NCBI RefSeq assembly: GCF_002743335.1
Contig: NZ_PDZB01000015.1
Coordinates: 1 to 64,000 of the forward strand
Origin: Sporosarcina sp. P32b
GTDB taxonomy: Bacteria > Bacillota > Bacilli > Bacillales_A > Planococcaceae
DNA: 64,000 nt
Reading direction: 5' to 3'
The notes below the pieces were generated by a model. It saw only the letters and a list, made by a program, of their open reading frames with translations, did not search any database and was not told the DNA's origin. The translations under genes and the position numbers were made by a program. Of the stretch, positions 45,929-55,130 are shown piece by piece (position 1 is the first letter of the stretch; the number at the start of each line of letters is the position of its first letter).

Positions 45929-47701
45929 TTAAACGATATACTTCTCTGCTTCGATCAGCTTCACTGACGCTTCACGCTTCTTCGCAATCAAGTTATACGG
46001 ATTGTTACGAGTCAACTTACGCAACGCCGAAATCATCATGCGCTGGTTGTCGCCGTCGACCGCTGCAAGCAATGTTTCTTTTGCTGCCGCTTCGATACGT
46101 CCGAACGCTTCTTGACAGAAGATCTGTGTATAAAGAAGCTTTTGGTTCTCTTTCTCTTCACCATTCTTGTTGATCGCCTTCTCCGTACGAAGCAATGCAG
46201 ACTCCATACCGAATAGATCATTCGCAATATCTGCGATGTTCACAAGAATTTCTTGCTCCTGATCCAACTTCGTGCCATAACGCTGTGCTGCAAGTCCTGC
46301 AACCAAGATACCGATCTTCTTCGCGTTCTTCACAAGCGCCTTCTCTTGAGCCAATGCTTCGTCGCCCACTTCTTCCGGCATAAGCATTAACAACTCTTCT
46401 TGTAATGCTTGTGCTTGTTGAAGCAATGGTAATTCGCCTTTCATTGCTTTCTTCAAGAATGTGCCTGGAACGATCATACGGTTGATTTCATTCGTTCCTT
46501 CGAAGATACGGTTAATACGTGAGTCACGATAGATACGCTCTACTTCGTACTCAGCCATGAAGCCATAACCACCATGAATTTGAACCGCTTCGTCAGAGAT
46601 GTAATCCAACACTTCTGAACCTACTACTTTATTGATAGAACATTCAATTGCGTATTCAGCAATGGAAGCCGCCACTTTTGCGCCGTCTTTTTGCTCTTCA
46701 GGGCTCATCGCCGCGTTACGCTCTTCGAAGTATCCTACTGTACGATAGATCAAGCTTTCTGTTGCGTACAACATAGAAGCCATCGTACCGAACTTTTCTT
46801 TTGTTAAGTTGAATGAAGAAATCGGTGTGTCGAACTGCTTACGCTGATTCGCATATTTGATAGCTAATTCAAGTGCACGCTTCGATCCGCCGATTGTACC
46901 TACTCCAAGCTTGTAACGACCGATGTTTAGAATGTTGAACGCGATCACGTGTCCACGACCAATTTCACCTAATAAGTTTTCAACAGGTACTTCTGCGTCT
47001 TCTAGAATCAACGTACGTGTAGAAGATGATTTGATACCCATTTTCTTCTCTTCCGGTCCTACTGAAACGCCCGGATACTCTTTTTCAACGATAAATGCTG
47101 TGAATTTGTCGCCATCTACTTTTGCGTAGACTACGAAGACATCAGCAAATGCAGAGTTCGTGATCCACTGTTTTTCACCGTTCAGTACATAGTGTGTACC
47201 TGCAGCGTTTAATTTAGCAGTTGTCTTCGCGCCTAATGCGTCTGATCCTGAGCTTGGCTCTGTCAATGCATAAGCGGAAATTTTCGCTCCACTTGCGGAG
47301 TTTGGCAAGTACTTCATTTTCTGCTCATGGTTACCGAATAATACAATCGGCAATGTACCGATTCCTACGTGCGCTCCGTGAGTGATTGAGAAGCCGCCTG
47401 CTACTGATAATTTCTCCGCAATCAATGCAGATGAAATCTTATCTAGTGCAAGTCCTTCATACTCTTCTGGAATGTCTGCTGCTAGAAGACCTAGATCTCC
47501 AGCTTTCTTCAGCAATGTTACAGAGTTCTCAAATTCATGGTTCTCTAGCTTTTCAATTAACGGTGTTACGTCATTTTTAACATACTCTTCCGTTGTTTTA
47601 GCAATCATCTTTTGCTCATCTGTGAAATCCTCTGGTGTGAAAACGCGATTAGCGTCCATATCCTCAGTTAAAAATGCCCCACCTTTTACGAATTCAGTCA
47701 T
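45929..47701 (-). CDS. fadE: Acyl-CoA dehydrogenase FadE (YusJ)
   Basis: FAD enzyme for the first beta-oxidation step, about 590 residues. Blocks: YALTEPSSGSDALGAKTTA, NGEKQWITNSAFADVFVVYA, QIHGGYGFMAEYEVERIYRDSRINRIFEGTNE is seen in parts such as QIHGGYGFMAEYEVERIYRD. The long C-terminal extension is typical of this family. Two ATGs each have a good ribosome site: 47701 (GGAGGG) and 47728 (GGGGGA, nine codons longer). I prefer 47701. Confidence 0.9.
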   Translation of the reverse strand: MTEFVKGGAFLTEDMDANRVFTPEDFTDEQKMIAKTTEEYVKNDVTPLIEKLENHEFENSVTLLKKAGDLGLLAADIPEEYEGLALDKISSALIAEKLSVAGGFSITHGAHVGIGTLPIVLFGNHEQKMKYLPNSASGAKISAYALTEPSSGSDALGAKTTAKLNAAGTHYVLNGEKQWITNSAFADVFVVYAKVDGDKFTAFIVEKEYPGVSVGPEEKKMGIKSSSTRTLILEDAEVPVENLLGEIGRGHVIAFNILNIGRYKLGVGTIGGSKRALELAIKYANQRKQFDTPISSFNLTKEKFGTMASMLYATESLIYRTVGYFEERNAAMSPEEQKDGAKVAASIAEYAIECSINKVVGSEVLDYISDEAVQIHGGYGFMAEYEVERIYRDSRINRIFEGTNEINRMIVPGTFLKKAMKGELPLLQQAQALQEELLMLMPEEVGDEALAQEKALVKNAKKIGILVAGLAAQRYGTKLDQEQEILVNIADIANDLFGMESALLRTEKAINKNGEEKENQKLLYTQIFCQEAFGRIEAAAKETLLAAVDGDNQRMMISALRKLTRNNPYNLIAKKREASVKLIEAEKYIV

Positions 47702-47761
47702 AGTTGTTCCCTCCATAGCTTTAGTCATTTAATTTCCCCCTATTGTTTGTCTGTTTTATTT

Positions 47762-48937
47762 TTATAGAACTTCGAACACTCCAGCTGCTCCCATTCCGCC
47801 ACCGATACACATCGTGACGACACCGTACTTTTTGCCTTGGCGTTTCAATTCATTAATTAATTTCAAAGTTAAAATAGTTCCTGTCGCGCCTAGTGGATGA
47901 CCTGATGAAATCGCTCCACCATTGACGTTCACTTTATCCGTATCCAGTCCAAGTTCGCGAATCACTGCGAGTGACTGAGATGCGAATGCTTCATTGAGCT
48001 CGAACAGATCGATGTCTTCAATAGATAGACCTGCTAGTTTCAAAGCTTTTGGAACAGCTACAATCGGTCCAATCCCCATCACTTCTGGTGGAACGCCGCC
48101 TACTGCGAATGAAAGGAATTTTGCCATTGGCTTCAAGCCGCGCCCTTCAGCAACTTCTCGATCCATTAATAAAACCATTCCTGCACCGTCAGATGTTTGT
48201 GACGCGTTTCCAGCTGTGACAGAACCTGTCGCTGAGAAGGCCGGACGTAATTTCCCCAGAATCTCAGTCGTCGTACCTGGTCGTACGCCTTCATCCATTT
48301 CGAATAAAACCGTTTTTTCCTGATACTTGCCATCTGCATCGACAAAACGCTTCGTTACTTCAACTGGTACAATCTCATCGACAAATTTGTTTTCTTTGAT
48401 TGCCGCTTGCGTACGTTTATGAGATTCAACCGCGAACGCGTCCTGATCTTCACGAGAGATGCCATACTTTTGCGCCACTTGCTCCGCTGTATGTCCCATT
48501 CCCATGTAGTATTCAGGTGCTTCTTCCGCCAGTTTAAAGTTCGGACGAATTGTATTTCCCATCATCGGGACCATACTCATCGATTCAACGCCACCCGCTA
48601 GAACTGCTTCCGAGTGACCTAGCATGATGCGTTCTGCCGCATAAGCAATCGACTGCAAACCGGATGAACAAAAACGGTTGACCGTTACAGCCGGTGTGGT
48701 ATCTGGCAATCCTGCCAACGCGCCAATATTACGCGCTACGTTCATGCCTTGCTCCGCTTCTGGCATGGCACAACCGATGATTAAATCATCGATTGGTCCA
48801 TCATAATTTCCTGCACGCTTCAATGTTTCCTTTATAGTCAACGCCCCTAAATCATCCGGACGTACAGTTGCCAAAGAACCTTTTCCTGCTTTTCCAATCG
48901 GTGTTCGAGCACCGGCTACAATTACTGCTTCGCGCAT
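47762..48937 (-). CDS. fadA: Acetyl-CoA C-acyltransferase FadA (YusK)
   Basis: A 391-residue thiolase: nucleophilic cysteine in NRFCSSGLQSIA (near residue 88), the histidine in SGHPLGATG and second cysteine in CIGGGMGAAGVF. It cleaves 3-ketoacyl-CoA in beta-oxidation. ATG after GGAGGAAAC; between fadN and fadE. Confidence 0.95.
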   Translation of the reverse strand: MREAVIVAGARTPIGKAGKGSLATVRPDDLGALTIKETLKRAGNYDGPIDDLIIGCAMPEAEQGMNVARNIGALAGLPDTTPAVTVNRFCSSGLQSIAYAAERIMLGHSEAVLAGGVESMSMVPMMGNTIRPNFKLAEEAPEYYMGMGHTAEQVAQKYGISREDQDAFAVESHKRTQAAIKENKFVDEIVPVEVTKRFVDADGKYQEKTVLFEMDEGVRPGTTTEILGKLRPAFSATGSVTAGNASQTSDGAGMVLLMDREVAEGRGLKPMAKFLSFAVGGVPPEVMGIGPIVAVPKALKLAGLSIEDIDLFELNEAFASQSLAVIRELGLDTDKVNVNGGAISSGHPLGATGTILTLKLINELKRQGKKYGVVTMCIGGGMGAAGVFEVL

Positions 48938-48964
48938 TCTGTTTCCTCCTTTAGCTATCTCTCA

Positions 48965-51349
48965 TCAGTTACGTAACGGCTTACCCTTGACCAGCATATG
49001 CTGCATACGCTGCTGTGATTTCGGTTCTGCCACTAAACTCAAAAATGCTTCGCGTTCTAAATCCAGTAAGTACTGCTCATCAACACGTGTACCATACGGG
49101 ATCTTCCCGCCTGACAGTACGTATGCGAGTTTCTTCGCAATCTTCAAATCATGTTCACTAATGAATCCAGAACTGAACATTCCTTCTGCTGCAAGTAATA
49201 ATGTCGCATAGCCTGAATCGCCTGTTACAGGAACTTTCGCTCTCTTTGGCGCTACATAGCCAGCTTCATATAATGACAAAGCAGCTTGCTTCGCATCATA
49301 GATCAGATGATCCGGATTGACACTAATGCCGTCTGCAAAGTCGAGGAAGTTGTTCTCTCTTGCTTCTTCAGCAGATGTCGACGTTTTCGCCATCGCAATC
49401 GATTCAAATACTTTATTTGCAATATGTTGATAATCAGTAGGTACACCGTTTGGTAAACCTTTTAAGTGCTTCTGATACAAGTTGACGTTACCGCCACCAC
49501 CTGGAATCAAGCCTACCCCTACTTCAACTAGTCCCATATACGTTTCCATAGATGCCTGAATATGTGCAGCTGGAAGACAAACTTCTGCTCCGCCACCTAG
49601 TGTCATCTGGAATGGCGCCGCAACAACTGGCTTGCCACTATATTTGATCTTCAACATTGCGTTTTGGAATGAACGAATGACAAAGTCGAGTTCGAAAATA
49701 TTATCATCTTGTGCTTCCATTAAAATCATGCCAAGGTTTGCACCAACACAGAAGTTTTTCCCCTGATTCCCGATCACAAGTCCTTTGAAATTCTGCTCCA
49801 CTTCATCTACTGCGAAGTTGATCATCTGAATGATGTCTAAACCGATAGCATTCGATTGTGAATGGAATTCAAGTAAGGCTACACCATCACCAAGGTCAAT
49901 CAAGCTTGCGCCAGAGTTCTTCTTAATGACACCGTGCTTTTTCTTATACTGTTTCAAGTTGATGGCTTTCTCATTTACTTGTACAGCTTGATAGTCCGTG
50001 CCGTCGAAGTAGTACGTATCGCCATCCTCTTCTTTATAGAAAGTTTCATAGCCTTTATCAAGCAATGACTGAACGAGTTCAGGGATTTCCTTGCCTTCTT
50101 CTTTCAGCAGATCAACAGACTTCTTCACGCCGATTGCGTCCCAAATTTCAAACGGTCCTTGTGTCCAGCCGAAGCCCCATTTCATTGCGTTGTCGATCGA
50201 AACGATATCGTCTGCAATTTCACCGTGAAGTTGTGCAGCATATAGCATCGTCGGAGTTAATGTATTCCACAAGATCTCACCTGCACGATCTTTTGCATAC
50301 AGTAACGTTTTCACTTTGTTAGCTAGTCCTTTTTGCTGTTTTGCCATCTCTATTGAAGGCGCTTTCATTTTCTGTGTAGGAACATATTCAAATGTCTTCA
50401 TATCCAATTCCATAATGTCTCGGCCTTTTTTCACGTAGAAGCCTTGTTTTGCTTTCGCGCCGATCCAGCCATTATCGATCATTTTAGTGACGACATCAGG
50501 TAGTTCAAATGTTTTCTGCTCTTCACCCGTTGTCTGATCGTAGACGTTTTTCGCAACGTGCATATACGTATCTAGTCCCACGACATCTAATGTACGGAAT
50601 GTTGCGGATGTCGGACGGCCGATTAATGTACCTGTAATCGAGTCAATTTCTCCGATTGTATAACCGCGTTCTAGCATTTCATGCAATGTCACTTGTAAAC
50701 CATACGTTCCGATTCGGTTACCGATAAAGTTTGGCGTATCCTTCGCAATTACGACTCCCTTACCTAAACGATCCTCACCGAACACTGTCATGAATTCTAC
50801 AACTTCAGGTGATGTGGTTTCTGTAGGAATAATCTCAAGCAATTTCAAGTATCTTGGAGGATTAAAGAAGTGTGTTCCAAGGAAGTGCTTCTGGAAATCT
50901 TCCGAACGTCCTTCTGTCATCGCTTCAATACTGATACCCGATGTATTGGATGAAATGATGGTGCCTGGCTTCCGCACACTTTCAATCTTTTCATATAAGC
51001 TCTTTTTAATATCTAAGTTTTCTACAACGACTTCAATGATCCAATCTACGTCTTTCAATTGATCCAAATGGTCCTCGAAGTTTCCTGGTGTAAGTAATGA
51101 TAAACTTTTCTTCGTTGTCAGAGGTGCCGGTTTTTGTTTTAGTAATTTCTCCAATGCTGTAGCCGCAAACTTATTACGGAACTTTGGATCGTCATACGTT
51201 AATCCTTTTGCCTCGTCATCTGCACCTAATTTCGGTGGTACGATATCTAGTAAAAGTACAGGAATCCCAATATTCGCTAAGTGTGCTGCGATACCAGAAC
51301 CCATAACTCCAGATCCTAAAACTGCCGCTTTTCTAATTTGATAAGTCAC
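48965..51349 (-). CDS. fadN: 3-hydroxyacyl-CoA dehydrogenase / enoyl-CoA hydratase FadN (YusL)
   Basis: Bifunctional, about 794 residues. The N-terminal NAD domain begins RKAAVLGSGVMGSGIAAHLA, then SSNTSGISIEAM and GTHFFNPPRYLKLLEIIP. The C-terminal hydratase domain has FCVGANLGMIL and QMTLGGGAEVCLPA. GTG start at 51349, placed by GGGGAGGA; an upstream frame passes through the FadR box. First gene of fadNAE. Confidence 0.95.
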   Translation of the reverse strand: MTYQIRKAAVLGSGVMGSGIAAHLANIGIPVLLLDIVPPKLGADDEAKGLTYDDPKFRNKFAATALEKLLKQKPAPLTTKKSLSLLTPGNFEDHLDQLKDVDWIIEVVVENLDIKKSLYEKIESVRKPGTIISSNTSGISIEAMTEGRSEDFQKHFLGTHFFNPPRYLKLLEIIPTETTSPEVVEFMTVFGEDRLGKGVVIAKDTPNFIGNRIGTYGLQVTLHEMLERGYTIGEIDSITGTLIGRPTSATFRTLDVVGLDTYMHVAKNVYDQTTGEEQKTFELPDVVTKMIDNGWIGAKAKQGFYVKKGRDIMELDMKTFEYVPTQKMKAPSIEMAKQQKGLANKVKTLLYAKDRAGEILWNTLTPTMLYAAQLHGEIADDIVSIDNAMKWGFGWTQGPFEIWDAIGVKKSVDLLKEEGKEIPELVQSLLDKGYETFYKEEDGDTYYFDGTDYQAVQVNEKAINLKQYKKKHGVIKKNSGASLIDLGDGVALLEFHSQSNAIGLDIIQMINFAVDEVEQNFKGLVIGNQGKNFCVGANLGMILMEAQDDNIFELDFVIRSFQNAMLKIKYSGKPVVAAPFQMTLGGGAEVCLPAAHIQASMETYMGLVEVGVGLIPGGGGNVNLYQKHLKGLPNGVPTDYQHIANKVFESIAMAKTSTSAEEARENNFLDFADGISVNPDHLIYDAKQAALSLYEAGYVAPKRAKVPVTGDSGYATLLLAAEGMFSSGFISEHDLKIAKKLAYVLSGGKIPYGTRVDEQYLLDLEREAFLSLVAEPKSQQRMQHMLVKGKPLRN

Positions 51350-51373
51350 GTGCAATCCTCCCCTTATGTTCTT

Positions 51374-51391
51374 TGAATGAACGCTCATTCA
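51374..51391. promoter_or_regulatory. FadR box upstream of fadN
   Basis: TGAATGA-ACGC-TCATTCA is a perfect match to the two half-sites of the B. subtilis FadR (YsiA) operator TGAATGA-N4-TCATTCA. It lies 25 bp before the fadN start, so FadR would block fadNAE until long-chain acyl-CoA is present. Confidence 0.85.
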
Positions 51392-51557
51392 TTTATAGCG
51401 TAAAAAAAATACGCGTTGCCTATAATTGTTAGTATAAATCATTTGAAACTATTTCGCAATATTTATTTCATATTTAATCAGACTTTTTAAAATAAGCAAT
51501 TTAATACCAAACATTCTTTATTCATTGTACACTATTTACTGAATGGAGGCGATACAA

Positions 51558-51878
51558 GTGAAAGAAATTAAAACGGCAAGTGAGTTTGAAGAAATCATTG
51601 CAAGCGACAAACCAGTCCTTGTGAAATTCGAAGCAGGCTGGTGCCCAGACTGTAAGCGTATGGATATGTTCATCGATCCTATCGTTGAAAAATACGATAC
51701 ATACACATGGTATGATGCGGATCGCGACGTTATTCCTGAAATTGCTGAGAAGTATGAAGTCATGGGTATTCCAAGCTTGCTAGTCTTCAAAAATGGTGAG
51801 AAGCATGCACACTTGCATAGTGCGTTTGCAAAGTCACCTGAACAAGTCATGGCGTTTTTGGATGAAGTAAAAATCTAA
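51558..51878 (+). CDS. Thioredoxin family protein
   Basis: A 106-residue thioredoxin fold with active site WCPDC (AGWCPDCKRMD) and cis-proline GIPSLLVF. GTG at 51558 is preferred since TGGAGGCG lies just before; the ATG at 51543 is inside that site. Divergent from fadN. Confidence 0.85.
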   Translation: MKEIKTASEFEEIIASDKPVLVKFEAGWCPDCKRMDMFIDPIVEKYDTYTWYDADRDVIPEIAEKYEVMGIPSLLVFKNGEKHAHLHSAFAKSPEQVMAFLDEVKI

Positions 51879-51889
51879 AGATGATATGT

Positions 51890-51926
51890 AAAAATGCTGA
51901 GAGCCTATAGGTTCTCAGCATTTGTT
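51890..51926 (+). terminator. Terminator of the thioredoxin-like gene
   Basis: AAATGCTGAGA pairs with TCTCAGCATTT and is followed by GTTTT. Confidence 0.8.
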
Positions 51927-51931
51927 TTATT

Positions 51932-52168
51932 GAGCGGTTATTGGGGTGGATCGAGCGGTTAAGTAGCTTGTATAAGCAGTAGACTGGCTTGATAACTCAC
52001 TTAACAAGATACAATGAGCGCATAGAGAGGTTCATTGAGCGCTTAAGCAGCAAGTATGAGCGGTTCCCCCACTACATAGAGCGTATGATTGGCTGGATAG
52101 AGCACTTAACAAGATACATTGAGCGCATAGCCGGGGTCATTGAGCGTTTGAGCAACAAATATGAGCGC
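51932..52168 (+). repeat. 21-bp GAGCG repeat array, twelve units
   Basis: GAGCG-like motifs start at 51932, 51953, 51974, 51995, 52016, 52037, 52058, 52079, 52100, 52121, 52142 and 52163: every step is exactly 21 bp. Units 3-6 resemble units 8-11, a 105-bp higher-order repeat of five units; units 2 and 7 do not match as well. An open frame through it has no ribosome site. Confidence 0.85.
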
Positions 52169-52223
52169 CACACGCCGCCACATCCACAAAACAACAACAT
52201 TTCCCCTATAGGAGGAGTTCTAT

Positions 52224-52739
52224 ATGTCCAAATACATAGAAGTGAAAGGCAAATCGCAATATGACCTCGACATTGAACCACGCTACCGTCCGTCGGCTTG
52301 CGGACCTGTTACAGCGTATGTGTTGTTGCGTCATTTCTTCCCTGCTGAACAAACTCCTTCTATTAATGAGCTGTATAAAACATTGGGTAGTACGAAGATC
52401 GGTTTGCCTACTTGGCGCTTTGTTCGTAGGCTGAACCAACTGCTCGGCCCACTATGGAATGTGGAAACTTGTACTGCACAGCAGGCTATCGAGCAGATCG
52501 ATGAAGACCGTCCTGTTGCTGTGAAATTTGATAAATGGTTCAAGTTCAAATGGCGTAGTCGTTTTTCATTTGATTATCACTGGGTCGTGATGGTTGGGTA
52601 TGAATATGTAGACAATCATCTGCATGTACTCGTTCATGATCACGGTGGCAGAAATAGCGCGAGCCGTGTACGCTCCATCCCCTATGAGCCAAATAAAAAG
52701 ATTTTGACGTTTGTTAAGTTCGAACCATTAGAACGGTGA
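52224..52739 (+). CDS. C39-like papain-fold protein
   Basis: A 171-residue protein with a C39-type layout: Cys in RPSACGPVTAYVLL (near 26), His in DYHWVVMVGY (near 119), Asp in VHDHGG. It has no signal peptide and no ABC partner, so it may act inside the cell; the substrate is unknown. AGGAGGAG precedes the ATG. Its end overlaps the converging ypcP by 12 bases. Confidence 0.7.
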   Translation: MSKYIEVKGKSQYDLDIEPRYRPSACGPVTAYVLLRHFFPAEQTPSINELYKTLGSTKIGLPTWRFVRRLNQLLGPLWNVETCTAQQAIEQIDEDRPVAVKFDKWFKFKWRSRFSFDYHWVVMVGYEYVDNHLHVLVHDHGGRNSASRVRSIPYEPNKKILTFVKFEPLER

Positions 52740-53615
52740 AACAGCTAGTCCTTGTTTAGCGATCATGGAATAGCCGAGTTCTTCCATTACTTGGGCCATT
52801 TCTGCAGTGAATTCAGGAATGATTAATTCTTCTAAAGGATCATCCAGTTTGATTTCACAATGAATGGTTGCCAGATCCTTTGAAATCATCAACATCTCTT
52901 CTTCCGCATTTAGCTTCTTCTGTACGCCTGCCGTTAGTTTTTCTCTCGCTTCAAGCACGCCATCGACCGAACCATACTCCTGTATGAGTTTTAATGCGGT
53001 CTTCGGTCCAATCCCCTTCACTCCCGGATATCCGTCGCTTGAATCTCCAGTAAATGCTTTCATATCAATGAATTGCTTCGGCGTAATTCCATACTCTTCT
53101 ATAAAACGAGCTTCCGTGTATTCATCATACTGCGTGAAGCCTTTTTTCGTTAGCGCAATTGACACATCCGGCTTCAATAGCTGAAGTAAATCTTTATCCC
53201 CCGACACCACTGTTAATTTTGCTTTGTCTTTCCACGTTTCCACTAGCGAACCAATTAGATCATCCGCTTCCATGTTCTTAATTCCATAACTCTTCCACCC
53301 TAGTGTTTCCGATACTTCACGTGCCATATCGAACTGCGGAATTAATTCCGGTGCAGGTGCTGGGCGATGCGCTTTATAGTCTGCGAATAATTCATTACGG
53401 AATGTTTTCGAACCCATATCCCAGCACACCGCTAAATGTGTCGGCTGGAAAATCGAGATAGCACTCATCGTATGTCGCGCGAACCCTTGGACGCCATTCG
53501 TCGGTACATCCAATGCGTTGCGGAAAAACTGCCCGCTATGTGCAGTCGCAAAAAATGAACGGAACAACAACGCCATTCCGTCCACTACTAAAATATGAGG
53601 TTTATTTTCATTCAT
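52728..53615 (-). CDS. ypcP: 5'-3' exonuclease, Pol I N-terminal type (YpcP)
   Basis: A 295-residue stand-alone flap nuclease. Metal ligands appear in VDGMALLFRSFFA, MEADDLIGSL, SGDKDLLQLL, and the helix-hairpin-helix in YPGVKGIGPKTALKLI. It removes RNA primers and flaps. ATG after AAAGGAAGTGG. Confidence 0.9.
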   Translation of the reverse strand: MNENKPHILVVDGMALLFRSFFATAHSGQFFRNALDVPTNGVQGFARHTMSAISIFQPTHLAVCWDMGSKTFRNELFADYKAHRPAPAPELIPQFDMAREVSETLGWKSYGIKNMEADDLIGSLVETWKDKAKLTVVSGDKDLLQLLKPDVSIALTKKGFTQYDEYTEARFIEEYGITPKQFIDMKAFTGDSSDGYPGVKGIGPKTALKLIQEYGSVDGVLEAREKLTAGVQKKLNAEEEMLMISKDLATIHCEIKLDDPLEELIIPEFTAEMAQVMEELGYSMIAKQGLAVSPF

Positions 53616-53729
53616 TATATTCCACTTCCTTTTTCTCTAGTTTAGCACAGCTGTCGCACGAAGAGACAGTAAGGTCAAAAATCCAACAGACTGCATATGA
53701 TAAAACGAATACAAAAGGAGGCGTACTAG

Positions 53730-54254
53730 TTGAATCCACAAGATGAGTTTATGGGGTACCCGCAATACTCAGATCAATATTGGCAAGGTGCTGGTCCACA
53801 AGGCTTCTCCACAGCACAATCGTTTTCTCCTTGGTTTCCAGGTATGCAAGGATCTCAAGGATTCCCAGGTATGCAATGGTTTCCGAGTTTGCCGGGCTTC
53901 CCTTCATCACCCGGCTTTCCACAGCAACCTAATTTCCCTGGACAGCAACCAGGTCGGCCAGGGAATCCAGGGTCACCAAACCAAGGTGGTCAGGCGGCTG
54001 CACCTACTTCCCCGCCACCAAATCAAATTCCAAGCTATCCAGAATTTCAGACGTTTGCGGTAGATCCAGGTGCTATCGCAGGTTGTTTGTATCGCTTTAC
54101 GTATGTATGGACTTCACGACGAAATGGATTTTGGTTTTACCCGACATTTGTCGGTCGTCAATCCGTCGCAGGGTTTCAGTGGAATCCACGCAGATTCCGC
54201 TGGGAGTATATAGGCATTGATTTACAACGTATTGATCAGTTTCGCTGTGTCTGA
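53730..54254 (+). CDS. Pro/Gly/Gln-rich protein with aromatic C-terminal domain, paralogue 1
   Basis: A 174-residue protein. Residues 1-95 are low complexity (PGF/PGM/PQ repeats). From about 100, after PPNQIPSYP, comes a compact aromatic domain: VDPGAIAGCLYRFTYVWTSR, FYPTFVGRQSVAGF, RFRWEYIGIDLQRIDQFRC, with two conserved cysteines. TTG start after AAAAGGAGG. No signal peptide or membrane helix. Not assigned to a family; surface or spore-coat role is an inference from composition. Confidence 0.75.
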   Translation: MNPQDEFMGYPQYSDQYWQGAGPQGFSTAQSFSPWFPGMQGSQGFPGMQWFPSLPGFPSSPGFPQQPNFPGQQPGRPGNPGSPNQGGQAAAPTSPPPNQIPSYPEFQTFAVDPGAIAGCLYRFTYVWTSRRNGFWFYPTFVGRQSVAGFQWNPRRFRWEYIGIDLQRIDQFRCV

Positions 54255-54281
54255 AATCAGTCAAAATGAAGGAGTGATAGT

Positions 54282-54944
54282 TTGAATCAGCAGGATGAAG
54301 GCATGTGGTATCCGCAGCTGCCTGACGGTTATCCAGGTCAGCAGTATGATGCCCACCATCAACAGAGTCACCCGCAACACGGCCAACAACAGCAAGGGTG
54401 GCCAGGTGGAAACTCCCCTGGATATCCACCACCCAATCAACAAAATCCGCAATGGCCACCTGGTTATCCCGGTCACCAACAAGGATATCCACCGCAACAT
54501 CAACCCGGTTATCCAAGTCAACCAAGTTATCCCGGTTACCCTCAACAACCGAATTATCCAGGGCATTCGGGTTATCCCGGACAGCCTGGCCATCAAGGGT
54601 ATCCCGGACATCATCAACAGCATGGAAACCACGATCATCACCAAGGACACCAACACCATGGACAGCCAGGAAGTCAACCGCAGCAAAGTGCGCCAACTTC
54701 CGCTCCTCCAAACCAAATACCGAGCTATCCGGACGCTCATCTACGCGCTGTTGATCCCGGCGGTATAGCAGGTTGCTTGTATCGTTACACGTATGTATGG
54801 ACTTCGCGAAACAAAGGGTTCTGGTACTACCCGACATTCGTTGGCAGAACTTCTATAGCTGGCTATCGATGGGATCCACGTCATTATCGCTGGGAATATT
54901 ATGGATTAGACTTGCAGAAAATTGATTCGTTCAGATGTATGTGA
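54282..54944 (+). CDS. Pro/Gly/Tyr/His-rich protein with the same C-terminal domain, paralogue 2
   Basis: A 220-residue protein starting 28 bp after paralogue 1. Residues 15-140 are built of GYPGQ/GYPxQ and HH-rich repeats. The C-terminal 75 residues match paralogue 1 closely (VDPGGIAGCLYRYTYVWTSR, FRC). TTG start after GAAGGAG. The two form an operon ended by one terminator. The repeat part diverges much more than the C-terminal domain. Confidence 0.75.
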   Translation: MNQQDEGMWYPQLPDGYPGQQYDAHHQQSHPQHGQQQQGWPGGNSPGYPPPNQQNPQWPPGYPGHQQGYPPQHQPGYPSQPSYPGYPQQPNYPGHSGYPGQPGHQGYPGHHQQHGNHDHHQGHQHHGQPGSQPQQSAPTSAPPNQIPSYPDAHLRAVDPGGIAGCLYRYTYVWTSRNKGFWYYPTFVGRTSIAGYRWDPRHYRWEYYGLDLQKIDSFRCM

Positions 54945-54974
54945 AATAAAATACTAATAAACGTAATCGAGCTA

Positions 54975-55013
54975 AGAGAAACCTGACCATTTGTCAGGTT
55001 TCTCTTATTTTTA
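54975..55013 (+). terminator. Terminator of the paralogue pair
   Basis: AGAGAAACCTGAC and GTCAGGTTTCTCT form a perfect 13-bp stem followed by TATTTTT. Confidence 0.9.
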
Positions 55014-55099
55014 ATACATCTCTATTTATACAATAGTACATTGAACATACAGCCAAAGTGGGCTAGATCACTCTATTGTAAAATGCATACACATAACAA

Positions 55100-55130
55100 A
55101 AAAACCTAGTCATAAGACTAGGTTTTTGTT
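55100..55130 (-). terminator. Terminator of the AlkD-like gene
   Basis: AAAACCTAGTC pairs with GACTAGGTTTTTTT on the minus strand. Confidence 0.9.

Noticed and set aside
51932..52168. CRISPR array
   Set aside because: Only 5-8 bases of each unit are conserved, no distinct spacers, and no cas genes nearby.
51989..52264. Open frame giving IER-repeat protein through the 21-bp array
   Set aside because: A 21-bp period keeps frames open by itself; there is no ribosome site, and the frame runs into the C39 gene's ribosome site.
54097..54837. Long minus-strand frames opposite the paralogue pair
   Set aside because: Shadow of the Pro/Gly-rich coding repeats; the plus-strand genes have ribosome sites and a terminator.
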